Assembly (NCBI GenBank): GCA_963771655.1
Contig: CAVYUG010000009.1
Location: 372,001-436,000, forward strand
Direction of reading: 5' to 3'
DNA length: 64,000 nucleotides
From: JAWVFM01 sp963771655
GTDB taxonomy: Bacteria > Actinomycetota > Thermoleophilia > Solirubrobacterales > 70-9
Part shown: positions 9,455 to 18,647 of the stretch, piece by piece
How positions within the stretch are numbered: the first letter of the stretch is position 1
How the letters are laid out: each line of letters begins with the position of its first letter
The notes under the pieces: model-generated
What the model was told of the DNA's origin: nothing
What the model saw: only the letters and a program-made list of their open reading frames with translations
Databases searched by the model: none
Program-made: the position numbers and the translations under genes

Positions 9455-10231
9455 ATGGCGATCGACGTCGCGGTCGCATTGCGGCTGATGCCCAAGGCCG
9501 GCGATGAGCTGGAGGTCGACGCGAGTGGAACCGACATCGACCGTGAGCTCGTCGAGATGGTGGTGAGCGAGTTCGACGAGCAGGCGCTCGAGGAGGCGGT
9601 GCTGATCAAGGAGGCCAGCGGCGCCACCGTGACCGCCGTTGGGTTGCAGGGCGAGGGGATCGAGCAGGCGCTTCGTTTGGCGTACGCGCGCGGGGCCGAC
9701 CGGCTGGTCCTCGTCGACGCCGGCGAGATCGACGCCTACGACTCGCGGGCGAGGGCCCACGCGTTCGCGGAGGCATTCCGCCAGCTGGGGCCCGACCTGG
9801 TGATGACGGGCGTGCAAACGCCGTCCGACGTCTTCGGCCAAACGGCCCCCTACCTCGCGACGACGCTGGGATGGCCACAGGCAAACGTCGTCATCGGAGT
9901 GACCGTGGCCGACGGAAGCGCGCGGGTCGTGCAGGAATACGCGGGCGGGCGGCTCGCCGTGCTCGATCTCCGGTTGCCGGCCGTCGTCGGCGTGCAATCG
10001 GCGAGCTCGCCGCCCCGGTACGTGGCGATGGCCCGGCTGCGGCAGGCGATGACCGAGGCCAAGACCGAGACGCTCGAGGTCAGCGTTGAGGCCCGCGCCG
10101 TCGTGCCGAAGCTCGTTTCGCTCGCTCGGCCGGCGCCCCAGACTCAGGCGACGATGCTGGAGGGCGATGCCGACGAGGTCGCGGCCAAGATCGTCGAGGT
10201 GCTGCGCGAGCGGGGCGCGCTGGCGGGCTGA
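9455..10231 (+). CDS. etfB: Electron transfer flavoprotein beta subunit
   Basis: Beta subunit of ETF, the soluble FAD/AMP protein that accepts electrons from acyl-CoA dehydrogenases. 258 residues, the normal length. Recognisable features are the FDEQALEEA segment, the adenine-nucleotide region around ARGADRLVLVD, the GVQTPSD stretch and the conserved SSPPRYV near the C-terminal third. The ATG at 9455 begins MAIDVAV; an upstream in-frame start at 9437 would add six untypical residues. The stop overlaps the etfA start by one base (TGATG), so translation is coupled. The gene is divergent from the acyl-CoA dehydrogenase. Confidence 0.93.
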   Translation: MAIDVAVALRLMPKAGDELEVDASGTDIDRELVEMVVSEFDEQALEEAVLIKEASGATVTAVGLQGEGIEQALRLAYARGADRLVLVDAGEIDAYDSRARAHAFAEAFRQLGPDLVMTGVQTPSDVFGQTAPYLATTLGWPQANVVIGVTVADGSARVVQEYAGGRLAVLDLRLPAVVGVQSASSPPRYVAMARLRQAMTEAKTETLEVSVEARAVVPKLVSLARPAPQTQATMLEGDADEVAAKIVEVLRERGALAG

Positions 10232-11169
10232 TGGGCGACGTCCTCGTCTACGTCTCCTCGCCGGTCAACGATCGTCTGCTGGCCTTCGCGCGACCGCTGG
10301 CGGACGCGACGGGCGGGGCCCTGGTCGCCCTTGTCGCAAGCGGTGAGCCCACCGGCGAGGAGGGGCTGAGCGCGGCAGACGTGGTGCTCGAGGTCACGCA
10401 CCCGGCGCTCTCGCCCTACCTGCCGGAGGCCCACCAAGCTGTGCTCGCAGCGGCCATCGAGACGCGGTCGCCCGACCTCGTGGTGCTCGAGAACACGACC
10501 GCCGGCCTCGACCTCGGGGCCGGCGCTGCCGCGGCGGCCGACCTCCCCTTCGTCGGCTACTGCGTCGGCCTCGCCCTCGACGGCGCCGAGGCGCAGGCGC
10601 GTTGTGGAATCTACGGCGGGCAGCTCGAGGCCACGGTGAGCGCGTCACTGCCGGCGGTGGTCGCCGTCAACACGACCGCCCTCCATGAAGAGCCACCGGC
10701 CGCCGGGCGGGGCGAGCGCGTCCGGCTCTCGCCCCCGGTCGAGCTCGAGAGCCTGAGGACGGCGTTCGTCGAGCCGGTGGTCCCGCCGGATGAGGGCGTC
10801 GATCTCACGAAGGCCGAGCGGATCGTCTGCGTCGGTCGCGGCATCGAGAGCGCGGAGAACGTCTCGATCGCGGAGGACCTGGCAGAGGCCCTCGGGGCCG
10901 AGCTTGGAGCCTCGCGGCCGGTGATCGATTCGGGCTGGCTGCCGAAGGCGCGGCAGATCGGGAAATCCGGCGCGAACGTGCGGCCGAAGCTCTATCTCGG
11001 GCTCGGGGTCTCGGGTGCCCCGGAGCACGTCGAGGGGATGCAGGGGGCGGAGCTGATCGTCGCCGTCAACACGGATCCGGCTGCGGCGATCTTCCACGTC
11101 GCCCACTATGGGGTGGTCGCCGATCTGTTCGACGTCGCCGACGAGCTGACCGACCTCGTCGGCGAGTGA
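10231..11169 (+). CDS. etfA: Electron transfer flavoprotein alpha subunit
   Basis: Alpha subunit of ETF, which binds the redox FAD. 312 residues. The C-terminal FAD domain is clear: VGRGIES, ASRPVIDSGWLPKARQIG, the PKLYLGLGVSGAPEH stretch that contacts FAD, and VNTDPAAAIFHVAHYG. It is translationally coupled to etfB and ends 13 bp from the tail of the FeS oxidoreductase on the other strand. The three proteins together would make an electron chain from acyl-CoA dehydrogenase to the quinone pool. Confidence 0.95.
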   Translation: MGDVLVYVSSPVNDRLLAFARPLADATGGALVALVASGEPTGEEGLSAADVVLEVTHPALSPYLPEAHQAVLAAAIETRSPDLVVLENTTAGLDLGAGAAAAADLPFVGYCVGLALDGAEAQARCGIYGGQLEATVSASLPAVVAVNTTALHEEPPAAGRGERVRLSPPVELESLRTAFVEPVVPPDEGVDLTKAERIVCVGRGIESAENVSIAEDLAEALGAELGASRPVIDSGWLPKARQIGKSGANVRPKLYLGLGVSGAPEHVEGMQGAELIVAVNTDPAAAIFHVAHYGVVADLFDVADELTDLVGE

Positions 11170-11182
11170 ACGGCTGACTCGG

Positions 11183-13240
11183 CTAAGAGGTCGGCGCGGG
11201 CTCGGCCTCGGCGAGCGTCCGCTCGATCAGCGCCGTGAGCTCTGCGACCTCGAAGTCGGCCCCGACGACCTTGGCCGCGTCCGAGTACATCGCCAGGTCC
11301 TTCGGGCAGCTGACGAGGAAGTAGTCGAGCTCGCCAAGCGCCTGCGCTTCTCGGATTCGCTGCTCGCTCGGCCGTTCTGAGACCTCCGCATCGTCCATCA
11401 TCCAAATTCGACCGCCGCCGGCCCCGCAGCAAAACGTGTTCGCCCCGTTGCGTGGCATCTCCACGAGCTCGGCACCGGTCGCCTCGATCAGCTTTCGCGG
11501 CGCCTCGGTGATCCGGTTGTAGCGAGCCAGGTAGCACGGGTCGTGGTAGGTGACGCGCGTACCGGAGAGCCGGGTGCGAAGCGAGATCACACCTCGTGCG
11601 ACGAGGTCGGCGAGCAGCTCGGTGTAGTGATAGACGGGCTTGTCCAGCCCGTACTCCGGGTACTCGTTGCGCAGAGTGTTCAGAGAGTGCGGGTCGGTGG
11701 TGAAGATCGCCTCGAACTGCACGTCGGCGAGCACGCCCATGTTCTGCTCGACCAGCATCTCGAACAGGCCCTCCTCGCCGATCCTGCGGACGTCGTTGCC
11801 GGCATTGCGCTCGCCCTCGTAGAGCAGGCCGAACGAGACGCCGGCGTCGTGGAGGATGCGAGCGACGCCCTGCGAGGCGAGCTGCACCCGCTCGTCGAAG
11901 GAGGCGAAGTCGCCCACGAACCACACGTACTGCACAGGCTCCTTGCGGGCATCCGGGATCTTGAACTCGAGGCCCTTGGTCCAGCGGGCCCGTAGCCGAG
12001 CCGACTTGCCGTAGGAGTTTCCCTGCTTGCCGTAGTTCTCGAGCGTCTGCTGGAGGAGCGGGTCGAGATCCCCCTGGTCGACCAGGTTGCGGCGCATGTC
12101 GACGATCGTCGGCACGTGCTCGATCCCGACGGGGCACGCCTCGACGCAGGCCATACAGGTCGTGCACGCCCAGAGCGCCGCATCGGAGATCACCGGCGCA
12201 GCGGAGCCCTCGCCGCTGCCTTGCTCCTCCGGGTTCTGGTAAAGGCGATCACGGATGTCGAGGATCACCTGCCGCGGCGCCAGCGGCGTGCCGCTCGCCG
12301 TCGCCGGGCAGACAGCCGTGCAGCGACCGCACTCGGTGCATGAGAAGGCGTCGAGAACCTGCTTCCAGCTGAAGTCCGACAGGGAGGCAACCCCGACCAG
12401 GCCTTCCGGCGGGCCATCGAGCGCGGCCACTGGAGCGGCGGGCACGTGGGTGACCGCGAGCGGCCGCTCGGCGCCAGGGGGCGGGAGCTTGGCGAAGAAC
12501 ACGTTCGGGATCGCGGTGATGATGTGGAAGTGCTTGGACAGCGGCAGCAGGCAGAGGAAGGTGAGCACGGTGACGTTGTGCAACCACCAGCCGACCTCGC
12601 TGATGGTGCGTGCGGCCGAACGGGACAGGCCGCCGAGCGCCGCCGCCACAAGCGCCGTCAGCGGCGCGAAGTCGCGCTCGTTGCCATGGATGTCGTAGGC
12701 GACCAGGTGACCGGCGTCGTACACGAGGCCGCCGACCATGATCAGGAGGATGAGGACGAGGATCAGAACGCCCTCCCAGTGAGCCGCATCGCGGTAGCGC
12801 TGCTCGGCGCGCCCGAGTCCGAACAGCCGCGGCGTGTGCACCAGGACCCGCCGCCAGAGCATGTACGTGACCCCGACGATCACGCTCGCCTCGAGTAGAT
12901 CGCGAGCGATGAAGAACGGCGGGCCGAGCGGCTCATTCGGCGCGAAGCCGGGGATGTTCCAGCCGCCGTCGAACGCCCGGCCGAACAGCGTGATGACCTG
13001 GAGCATCAGGACGAGAAAGCCCCAGAAGACGAGCGCGTGCGCGATCCCCGACGGTTGCTCGCCGGACAGGAACTTCTTCTGGCCGAGGCCGTAGACGAGC
13101 GTTCGCCCGATCCGCTCCGGGATGCGATCCAGGCGCGCCGCCGGGCGGGCGCGGAACAGCAGCCGCGCCCTGACGGCGAGGATCCCCGCGAACACGAGGA
13201 GTCCGACCCCCAAGAGGATCGGAAAGACGACGTGACTCAC
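11183..13240 (-). CDS. Membrane FeS oxidoreductase (ETF:quinone type, FadF/HdrD-like)
   Basis: 685 residues. The N-terminal third is a NarI-like membrane domain with about five or six hydrophobic segments. Two 4Fe-4S motifs follow (CTECGRCTAVCP and CTTCMACVEACP), then CCG-type cysteine-rich domains including HDPCYLARYN and FCCGAGGGR. This is the layout of FadF-like proteins, which pass electrons from reduced ETF to menaquinone, and of heterodisulfide-reductase subunit D relatives. Its position tail-to-tail with etfA supports the ETF role. The start is GTG at 13240, directly before the first hydrophobic helix. Confidence 0.9.
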   Translation of the reverse strand: MSHVVFPILLGVGLLVFAGILAVRARLLFRARPAARLDRIPERIGRTLVYGLGQKKFLSGEQPSGIAHALVFWGFLVLMLQVITLFGRAFDGGWNIPGFAPNEPLGPPFFIARDLLEASVIVGVTYMLWRRVLVHTPRLFGLGRAEQRYRDAAHWEGVLILVLILLIMVGGLVYDAGHLVAYDIHGNERDFAPLTALVAAALGGLSRSAARTISEVGWWLHNVTVLTFLCLLPLSKHFHIITAIPNVFFAKLPPPGAERPLAVTHVPAAPVAALDGPPEGLVGVASLSDFSWKQVLDAFSCTECGRCTAVCPATASGTPLAPRQVILDIRDRLYQNPEEQGSGEGSAAPVISDAALWACTTCMACVEACPVGIEHVPTIVDMRRNLVDQGDLDPLLQQTLENYGKQGNSYGKSARLRARWTKGLEFKIPDARKEPVQYVWFVGDFASFDERVQLASQGVARILHDAGVSFGLLYEGERNAGNDVRRIGEEGLFEMLVEQNMGVLADVQFEAIFTTDPHSLNTLRNEYPEYGLDKPVYHYTELLADLVARGVISLRTRLSGTRVTYHDPCYLARYNRITEAPRKLIEATGAELVEMPRNGANTFCCGAGGGRIWMMDDAEVSERPSEQRIREAQALGELDYFLVSCPKDLAMYSDAAKVVGADFEVAELTALIERTLAEAEPAPTS

Positions 13241-13299
13241 GGGTGCATTCCTCGCGACCTCCGCTTTAGATGATCACTCACCGGGCTCGGTGAGGGACC

Positions 13300-13938
13300 C
13301 TACGTAGGCCGTCCGAGCACCTGGCCGGCGGCCGCTGCCCGGAGCGCCTCGCGGGGCGCGCCGGTCTCGAACGGGAGCTCGACCTCGAGCTCGAGGCTCT
13401 CCCCATAGCGGGCGGTCACCCGGACCGAGCCGGTGCGCCCGAACAGGCGCAGCATCGCCCGGTTGCGGGTCAGCAACACGGAGGTGAACCGGCGCACGCC
13501 CTCCTCGCGAGCCCGCGTCACCAGGCGCTCGAGGAGCATGCCGCCCAATCCACGGCCCTGCCACGCGTCGACGACGGCGACCGACGCCTCGGCGGTGTCC
13601 GGTCGCCCAGCCTCTCGCAGCATCCGGGCCACCCCCACCGCCACGCCGCTCGCCGCGTCGACAGCGACCAGCGCCTCGTGGCCGTGATGGTCGACGGCGG
13701 TGAGGAGCTCGAGATCGGTGGCCGAGAGGCGCTTCTTGAAGCCGAGGAAGCGACGGTAGCGAGCCTCCTCCCCCATCTGATCGAATATCGCCTGGACCAG
13801 CGGCCGGTCGTCTGGCTCCAGCGGACGGACGAGCACGGCCGAGCCATCGCGGAGGGTCAGTCGCTCTCCGCCATCCTCTCCGGTGACGCCGGCGGCATCC
13901 TCGCGCGCTCCAGCGCCCACCTCGCGCCGGTTCTCCAT
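13300..13938 (-). CDS. GNAT-family N-acetyltransferase
   Basis: 212 residues. The GNAT fold begins near residue 27 (LTLRDGSAVLVRPLEPDD). The acetyl-CoA loop is AWQGRGLGGMLLERL, matching the Q/RxxGxG/A signature. The C-terminal part keeps RNRAMLRLFGRTG, typical of GNAT domains attached to acyl-CoA synthetases or acting on protein lysines; the substrate is unknown. A possible hairpin (ctcaccg...cggtgag, about 13277-13294) follows the stop without a T-run. Confidence 0.85.
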   Translation of the reverse strand: MENRREVGAGAREDAAGVTGEDGGERLTLRDGSAVLVRPLEPDDRPLVQAIFDQMGEEARYRRFLGFKKRLSATDLELLTAVDHHGHEALVAVDAASGVAVGVARMLREAGRPDTAEASVAVVDAWQGRGLGGMLLERLVTRAREEGVRRFTSVLLTRNRAMLRLFGRTGSVRVTARYGESLELEVELPFETGAPREALRAAAAGQVLGRPT

Positions 13939-14025
13939 GCCATTCGTATTACCCGGATCGGGGCCCGACCACCCGTGGTGCGCCCGCCGGCGACCGGGCT
14001 CACTCGCCCTCGGCGGCTCGCCCGC

Positions 14026-16452
14026 TCACAGCGGGCACTCCACCGAGCTGCCGGCGGCTAGCTCCACGACCTCGCCCCCGATGCCGACCTTGATGGGGTA
14101 GACGTCGGCGGGGCGGGCGCTGACCCGGATCCGGTCCCTGGTGATCTCGATCTGAAGGCCCCAGTGGCGCCGGTAGCGGATCTTGAAACGCAGCGCGTGC
14201 ACTTCCTCGGGAAGCGTCGGGTCGAACCATAGGACCTCCTCCCGCGTCTCGATGCCCGCGTAGCCGCGCTGAACCAGGTCGACGGTCCCCGCCATCGCGC
14301 CGAGGTGCACGCCCTCGGCCGTGGTGCCCCCCTGAATGTCGAGCAGGTCGCTCCCGAGCGCCTCGGTGAAGAGCGTCCACGATCGCTCGCGATCGGAGCG
14401 GAGAAGCACCCAGGCGTGGACCACCCTGCTCAGCGTCGACCCGTGTGAGGTCCGCGCCCGGTAGTACTCGATGTTCCTCGGGATCGCGTCGTATTCGAGC
14501 GGGTGGCCGAGCCGGCCGAACAGCGCCCGCAGCTCGTCGGCGGAGAGCAGGTAGAAGAGCATCAGTACGTCGGCCTGCTTCGAGACCTTGTAGCGGTTGG
14601 GCGTATCGCCCTCGGCCTCGAGGATGCGGTCCAGCCGATCGATGTTCCCGTACCTCGCTCGGTAGCTCTCCCAGTCGAGCTCCTCGAGCTCGCTGTAGCC
14701 CTCGAACTGGCTGATGATCCCGCGATCGTGAAACGGGACGAAGAGGCCGCGGCTGATCTCGTCCCACCGCTTGAGCTCCTCGCGGCGCAGCCCGAGCATG
14801 TGCGAAAGCTCCTCGCGCCTCTGCGCCGGCAGCGCCCGGAGAACGTCGTCGGCTCGCCACAGGACCCATGCCGCCATCGCGTTTGTGTAGGCGTTGTTGT
14901 CGATCCCGGGGCGGTCGGAATCGGGGTAGGCGTCGTGGTACTCGTCGGGCCCCATCACCCCGCGGATCACGTATCGGTCGCAGTCGGGGTCGAACGTGGC
15001 GATGCTCGCCCAAAAACGTGCGATCTCGATGAACATCTCGGCGCCGTTGAGCGCGAGGAACTCGACGTCGTTGGTCGCCTGGTGGTAGGTCCAGATGTCG
15101 TAGGCAATCGCGATGTTGATGTGACGCTGGCGGCGCGAGTTGTCCGGGAGCCAGCGCCCGGAGCGCGGATTGCGGTGCACCGTCGGCGTCAGCTCGACAC
15201 CGTTCGATCCGCTCTGCCATGGGTACGCCGCTCCGTCGTGCCCCGCGTCGCGGGCGATCCGGCGCGCGGTGTCGAGCCGCCGGTAGCGATATCGGAGGAG
15301 CGCCCTGGCGAGGTCCGGAACGCGCAGGTTGAGGAAGGGGAAGATGAACAACGCGTCCCAGAAGACGTGTCCGCGGTAGGCCTCCCCGGCGAGCCCGCGG
15401 GCCGGGACCCCGGCGTCGATGTCCACGGTGTGCTCGGAGAAGTTCGCGAGCAGGTGGAATATGTGCAGGCGCAGCTCCGCCGGCGTCAGCTCCTCCGCGT
15501 CCTCCAACTCGAGCGAGCAGAGATCCCAGAGCTCGTCCCAGCGCAGCACGTGTTCCGTAAGGAGCTCGTCGAAGCCCGGCAGGCCGCCCACCTCGCCACG
15601 CGCGTCCAGGCCGGGCTCGGAAACCGCCGGCTCGCGCGACGTGTAGAGGGCGACGACCTTCTCGGCGCTGATCTCCTGCCCTTCGGCCAGCTCCGAGGAG
15701 ATCTCGAGCCCGACCCAGGCCGGCTCCTCGATCACCCGGCTCAGGGCGCCGACGTTCTCGCCGTCGCGGAGAAGCACGGTCCGTGCCGCCTCGGCAACCC
15801 GGATGTGCGACTGGCTGCTCTCCGCCACGAGCAGGATCGCACCGGGGTCGGCGCGCGCTTCGATCGGTACCAGGTGGCGGTTGGCAAGCCCCCGATAGCG
15901 CTCCACGCCGTCGTTCGACACGCGGCCGTCGATCGCCGATCGGAACGTCACCTCGCCCGACCAGTTGGCGGCGACGAGCCTGGTCTCGAGCGCGAGGACG
16001 TTCGGGTTCGCCATGCTGACAAGCCGGCGCTGGACCAGCGCGGTCTCACGGCCGTCCGCGTCGCGGAACATCGCCCGGCGCGTCAGCACCGCCCGGCGCA
16101 GGTCGAGCTCCAGGCGGTACTCGGCAAGCTCGACCCTCGAGGCGTCAAACCACTCGCCGTCCTCGATGCGAAAGGTGAGAGGAAGCCAGTTCGGGAGGTT
16201 GAAGATCGACTCGTCCTCGACCTCGCGTCCTGCCACCTCGCTCGTCAGGCGGTTGTAGCACCCGGCCGCGTAGGTGCCCGGGTAGTGAACCCCATCGGCG
16301 TCGGCCTCCGGCGCCGCCCCACGGCTGGCGAAACGTCCGTTCCCGAGCGCGCACAGCGCCTCGCGCTGGCGCTCCTGCGCAGGATCGAAGCCCTCATAGA
16401 TGAGCGACCATCCGCTCAGGGAGCTCGGCGAGGCAGCGGCTCGGCCGTTCAC
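14026..16452 (-). CDS. Glycoside hydrolase family 65 (disaccharide phosphorylase)
   Basis: 808 residues, the usual GH65 length, with an N-terminal beta-sandwich, an (alpha/alpha)6 barrel and a C-terminal beta domain. The catalytic acid is Glu504 in VMGPDEYHD; the phosphate-site loop SHGSTLS and the preceding KQADVLML are present. Enzymes of this type split trehalose, maltose, kojibiose or nigerose with phosphate, giving beta-glucose 1-phosphate and glucose; the sequence does not settle which. The GTG start overlaps the HAD gene stop by 4 bp (GTGA), the classic coupling with beta-phosphoglucomutase, which converts the product to glucose 6-phosphate. Confidence 0.93.
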   Translation of the reverse strand: MNGRAAASPSSLSGWSLIYEGFDPAQERQREALCALGNGRFASRGAAPEADADGVHYPGTYAAGCYNRLTSEVAGREVEDESIFNLPNWLPLTFRIEDGEWFDASRVELAEYRLELDLRRAVLTRRAMFRDADGRETALVQRRLVSMANPNVLALETRLVAANWSGEVTFRSAIDGRVSNDGVERYRGLANRHLVPIEARADPGAILLVAESSQSHIRVAEAARTVLLRDGENVGALSRVIEEPAWVGLEISSELAEGQEISAEKVVALYTSREPAVSEPGLDARGEVGGLPGFDELLTEHVLRWDELWDLCSLELEDAEELTPAELRLHIFHLLANFSEHTVDIDAGVPARGLAGEAYRGHVFWDALFIFPFLNLRVPDLARALLRYRYRRLDTARRIARDAGHDGAAYPWQSGSNGVELTPTVHRNPRSGRWLPDNSRRQRHINIAIAYDIWTYHQATNDVEFLALNGAEMFIEIARFWASIATFDPDCDRYVIRGVMGPDEYHDAYPDSDRPGIDNNAYTNAMAAWVLWRADDVLRALPAQRREELSHMLGLRREELKRWDEISRGLFVPFHDRGIISQFEGYSELEELDWESYRARYGNIDRLDRILEAEGDTPNRYKVSKQADVLMLFYLLSADELRALFGRLGHPLEYDAIPRNIEYYRARTSHGSTLSRVVHAWVLLRSDRERSWTLFTEALGSDLLDIQGGTTAEGVHLGAMAGTVDLVQRGYAGIETREEVLWFDPTLPEEVHALRFKIRYRRHWGLQIEITRDRIRVSARPADVYPIKVGIGGEVVELAAGSSVECPL

Positions 16453-17228
16453 CCGTGGTGCCCTTCGTCCCCGGGCGTGCCGACCTGACCAAGGTCGCCC
16501 ACCACCACGTCCGCCCCATGCTCCCGCAGTGCATCGCCGTGGCCGGCGCGGTCGATGCCGATCACGAGCCCGAAGCGGCCGCGCCGACCCGCCTCCACGC
16601 CGGCGAGCGCGTCCTCGACCACGGCCGCGCGAGCCGGCTCGACCCCTAACCGGTTCGCGGCCTCGAGGAAGACCGCCGGGTCAGGCTTACCGCTCAGCCC
16701 CAGCTCGTCGGCGTCGATGCCGTCGACCCTCGCGTCGAAGAGCTCGGCCACCCCGGCCGCGTTGAGCACCTGGGAGCAGTTTCGTGAGGCGGAAATGATC
16801 GCCGTGCGGCATCCGGCAGCTCGCAGTCGGTGCAGGAGCTCAATCGAGGACGGGAACCTGGCGACGCCCCGCTCCCGCAACCGTGAGAGGAAGAGCTCGT
16901 CCTTGCGGTTGCCCAAGCCACAGGTGGTTTCGGCTTCGGGAGGATCGGCGCCGTCGCCTCGTGGGAGCGATATCCCTCGCGAGTCGAGGAACGAGTCGAC
17001 TCCGTCGTAGCGCGGCTTGCCGTCGACGTGCAGGAAGTAGTCCTCCTGGGAGAACGGCCTGCGATCCTCGCGTTCGCGTCCCGCGCGGCCGGCGAGAAAC
17101 TCGTCGAACATTTCCTTCCACGCCGCCGCATGGACGGACGCGGTGTCCGTGATCACGCCGTCGAGGTCGAAGATGACCGCGTCCAAGCTGTCCATCGGGA
17201 GCTCGAACGGGGCGTGCTGTTCGACCAC
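16449..17228 (-). CDS. HAD hydrolase, beta-phosphoglucomutase-like
   Basis: 259 residues. HAD motif I is FDLDGVITDT with nucleophile Asp21 and acid/base Asp23; motif II is IISAS; motif III and IV follow as GKPDPAVFLEA and VVEDALAGVEAG. The cap insert and the gene pair with GH65 favour beta-phosphoglucomutase (beta-Glc1P to Glc6P). The start is either GTG 17228 or ATG 17195, directly before the core (MDSLDAV). This is the last backbone gene before the tRNA-associated module array; its start lies 66 bp from the leftmost att copy. Confidence 0.9.
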   Translation of the reverse strand: MVEQHAPFELPMDSLDAVIFDLDGVITDTASVHAAAWKEMFDEFLAGRAGREREDRRPFSQEDYFLHVDGKPRYDGVDSFLDSRGISLPRGDGADPPEAETTCGLGNRKDELFLSRLRERGVARFPSSIELLHRLRAAGCRTAIISASRNCSQVLNAAGVAELFDARVDGIDADELGLSGKPDPAVFLEAANRLGVEPARAAVVEDALAGVEAGRRGRFGLVIGIDRAGHGDALREHGADVVVGDLGQVGTPGDEGHHG

Positions 17229-17293
17229 GCGGACACCCTAGTGGCCACGCTGCGGGCGCACCCAACTTCGGCCTGCCGACCCGAGACGACGAG

Positions 17294-17336
17294 TAGCGGG
17301 GGCGGGATTTGAACCCGCGACCTCCGGGTTTATGAG
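17294..17336 (-). repeat. att-like core, copy 1 (leftmost; tRNA-fMet 3' half)
   Basis: Copy of the tRNA-fMet 3' half from the discriminator base through the anticodon loop, with one extra T (gggtttatgag). Sequence to its left is backbone; it has no copy of the tRNA terminator, as expected for the original far-side junction. Confidence 0.85.
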
Positions 17337-17422
17337 AAGCCCGTGCGGGGGCTTGCCGGTTGCTCTTAGCCGCTCTCAGGCACGGTGAGCTGCTCTCAGA
17401 TCACTTGAGATTCGCTCAGTTC

Positions 17423-17442
17423 GGTACCACCGCTGGTACCAC
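17423..17442. repeat. Paired direct repeat ggtaccac (possible arm site)
   Basis: Two copies of ggtaccac at 17423-17430 and 17435-17442, period 12. The preceding bases gattcgctcagttc match module B (gttcgcttagttc). Position about 90-130 bp from the att core fits an integrase arm-type site. Confidence 0.6.
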
Positions 17443-17498
17443 GACACCGGCAGGGGCTCGGCCCGCCTAGAGGAGGGCGCCAACCCACAGCGGTGGAG

Positions 17499-18647
17499 TC
17501 AAGCCTGGCTTCGACTCCCGTGGTGTGCGCTCGACCGTTGGGGCGCGGCGCGCCGCACCTTCTGGATCTCACCCGAGGAGACGACTGCGTGCGCCAACTC
17601 ACCATCGGAAGCCAGCTCGATTCGACGACGGTCCTCAATCGGTGTCACCCATAGCTCGTCCACCAGGATCACGATCAGCGAGAGGATCGGCACTGCCACG
17701 AAGAGGCCGATGAAGCCGAAGAGCTCGCCTATGACGATGACCCCGATCGCCACGACCGCAGGCTGGAGCTTGACACGGTTTGCATCACAAGCGGAATCGT
17801 GACGTAGCTCTCGATTGCATGGACGCCAACGTAGATCGCGAGGACCACGAGTGCCGTCCCGGGCGACTGCGAGAGTCCGTAGACCACGGGGGGGATCGCC
17901 CCCAAGGGCGTGCCGAAGTACGGGATCAGGATCAAGACCGAGGAGAACACGGCGAAAAGGACGGCGAAGTCGAGGCCGATCAACTGAAGCCCGGCCGACA
18001 GCAGCACGCCGTTGATGAGATTCCGACCAGGACGCCCTGCATGACCCGATCCACGCGCCGCGAAGTCGCTCCATGACATCGCGAGCACGCTCCCGCGCTT
18101 CCGGCGGGAATACTCGCAGGGCTCCGTCCAGCAGTGGCTGTGGCCGGATCGCCATGTAATAGGCGGTGATCAGAATGAGGAGTATGGCGGCGAGCCCCGT
18201 GACGATGCCCTTTCCGACTGTCGCGATCGGGCTGACAACTCGCTGGATCGTTGGTGTAGCCATTTAGGAAGTGCTGATCTGAACGCCGACCTCGCTCGGT
18301 TGGTTGCCGCTCGCGTGGGCGATCTTCGCCTTCAGCGCATCGAAGATCGAGGGAGCCTGATCGGCGAAGGTCCTGACCTCGCCGACGAATGCTGGAATCA
18401 CAAGCGCAAGGATCCCGGCCAAGACGCCGAGCCCAAGCAGAAGGCCGATCAGCGCACCGATCGCGCGGGGGATCCCAACGCGCTCGAGCCTCGTCGCAAA
18501 CGCGGAGAGAGGAATCGCGATCAAGACCGTCATCAGGATTGCCACGAGGAGGGTCGCGAGCTGTTCGAAGAGGAGTCCCAAGACGACCAGCCCGAACGCG
18601 AGCAGGACTGCTCGAGAGGCAGGATGCAGGCGACGGGACGCTTCCAT
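17499..18647 (-). pseudogene. AI-2E family transporter, decayed
   Basis: Multi-helix membrane protein of the AI-2E family. The first part starts at ATG 18647 (MEASRRLHPASR) and has strongly hydrophobic segments up to a TAA at 18264, which is followed at once in the same frame by ATG 18263. The reading then moves to another frame at about 18080, where NLINGVLLSAGLQLIG and the family segment SVLILIPYFGTPLG are found, and returns to the first frame at about 17780 (AVVAIGVIVIGELFG, then VAVPILSLIVILVDELW). One nonsense codon and at least two frameshifts make a functional product unlikely. It is the first gene inside module A. Confidence 0.8.
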
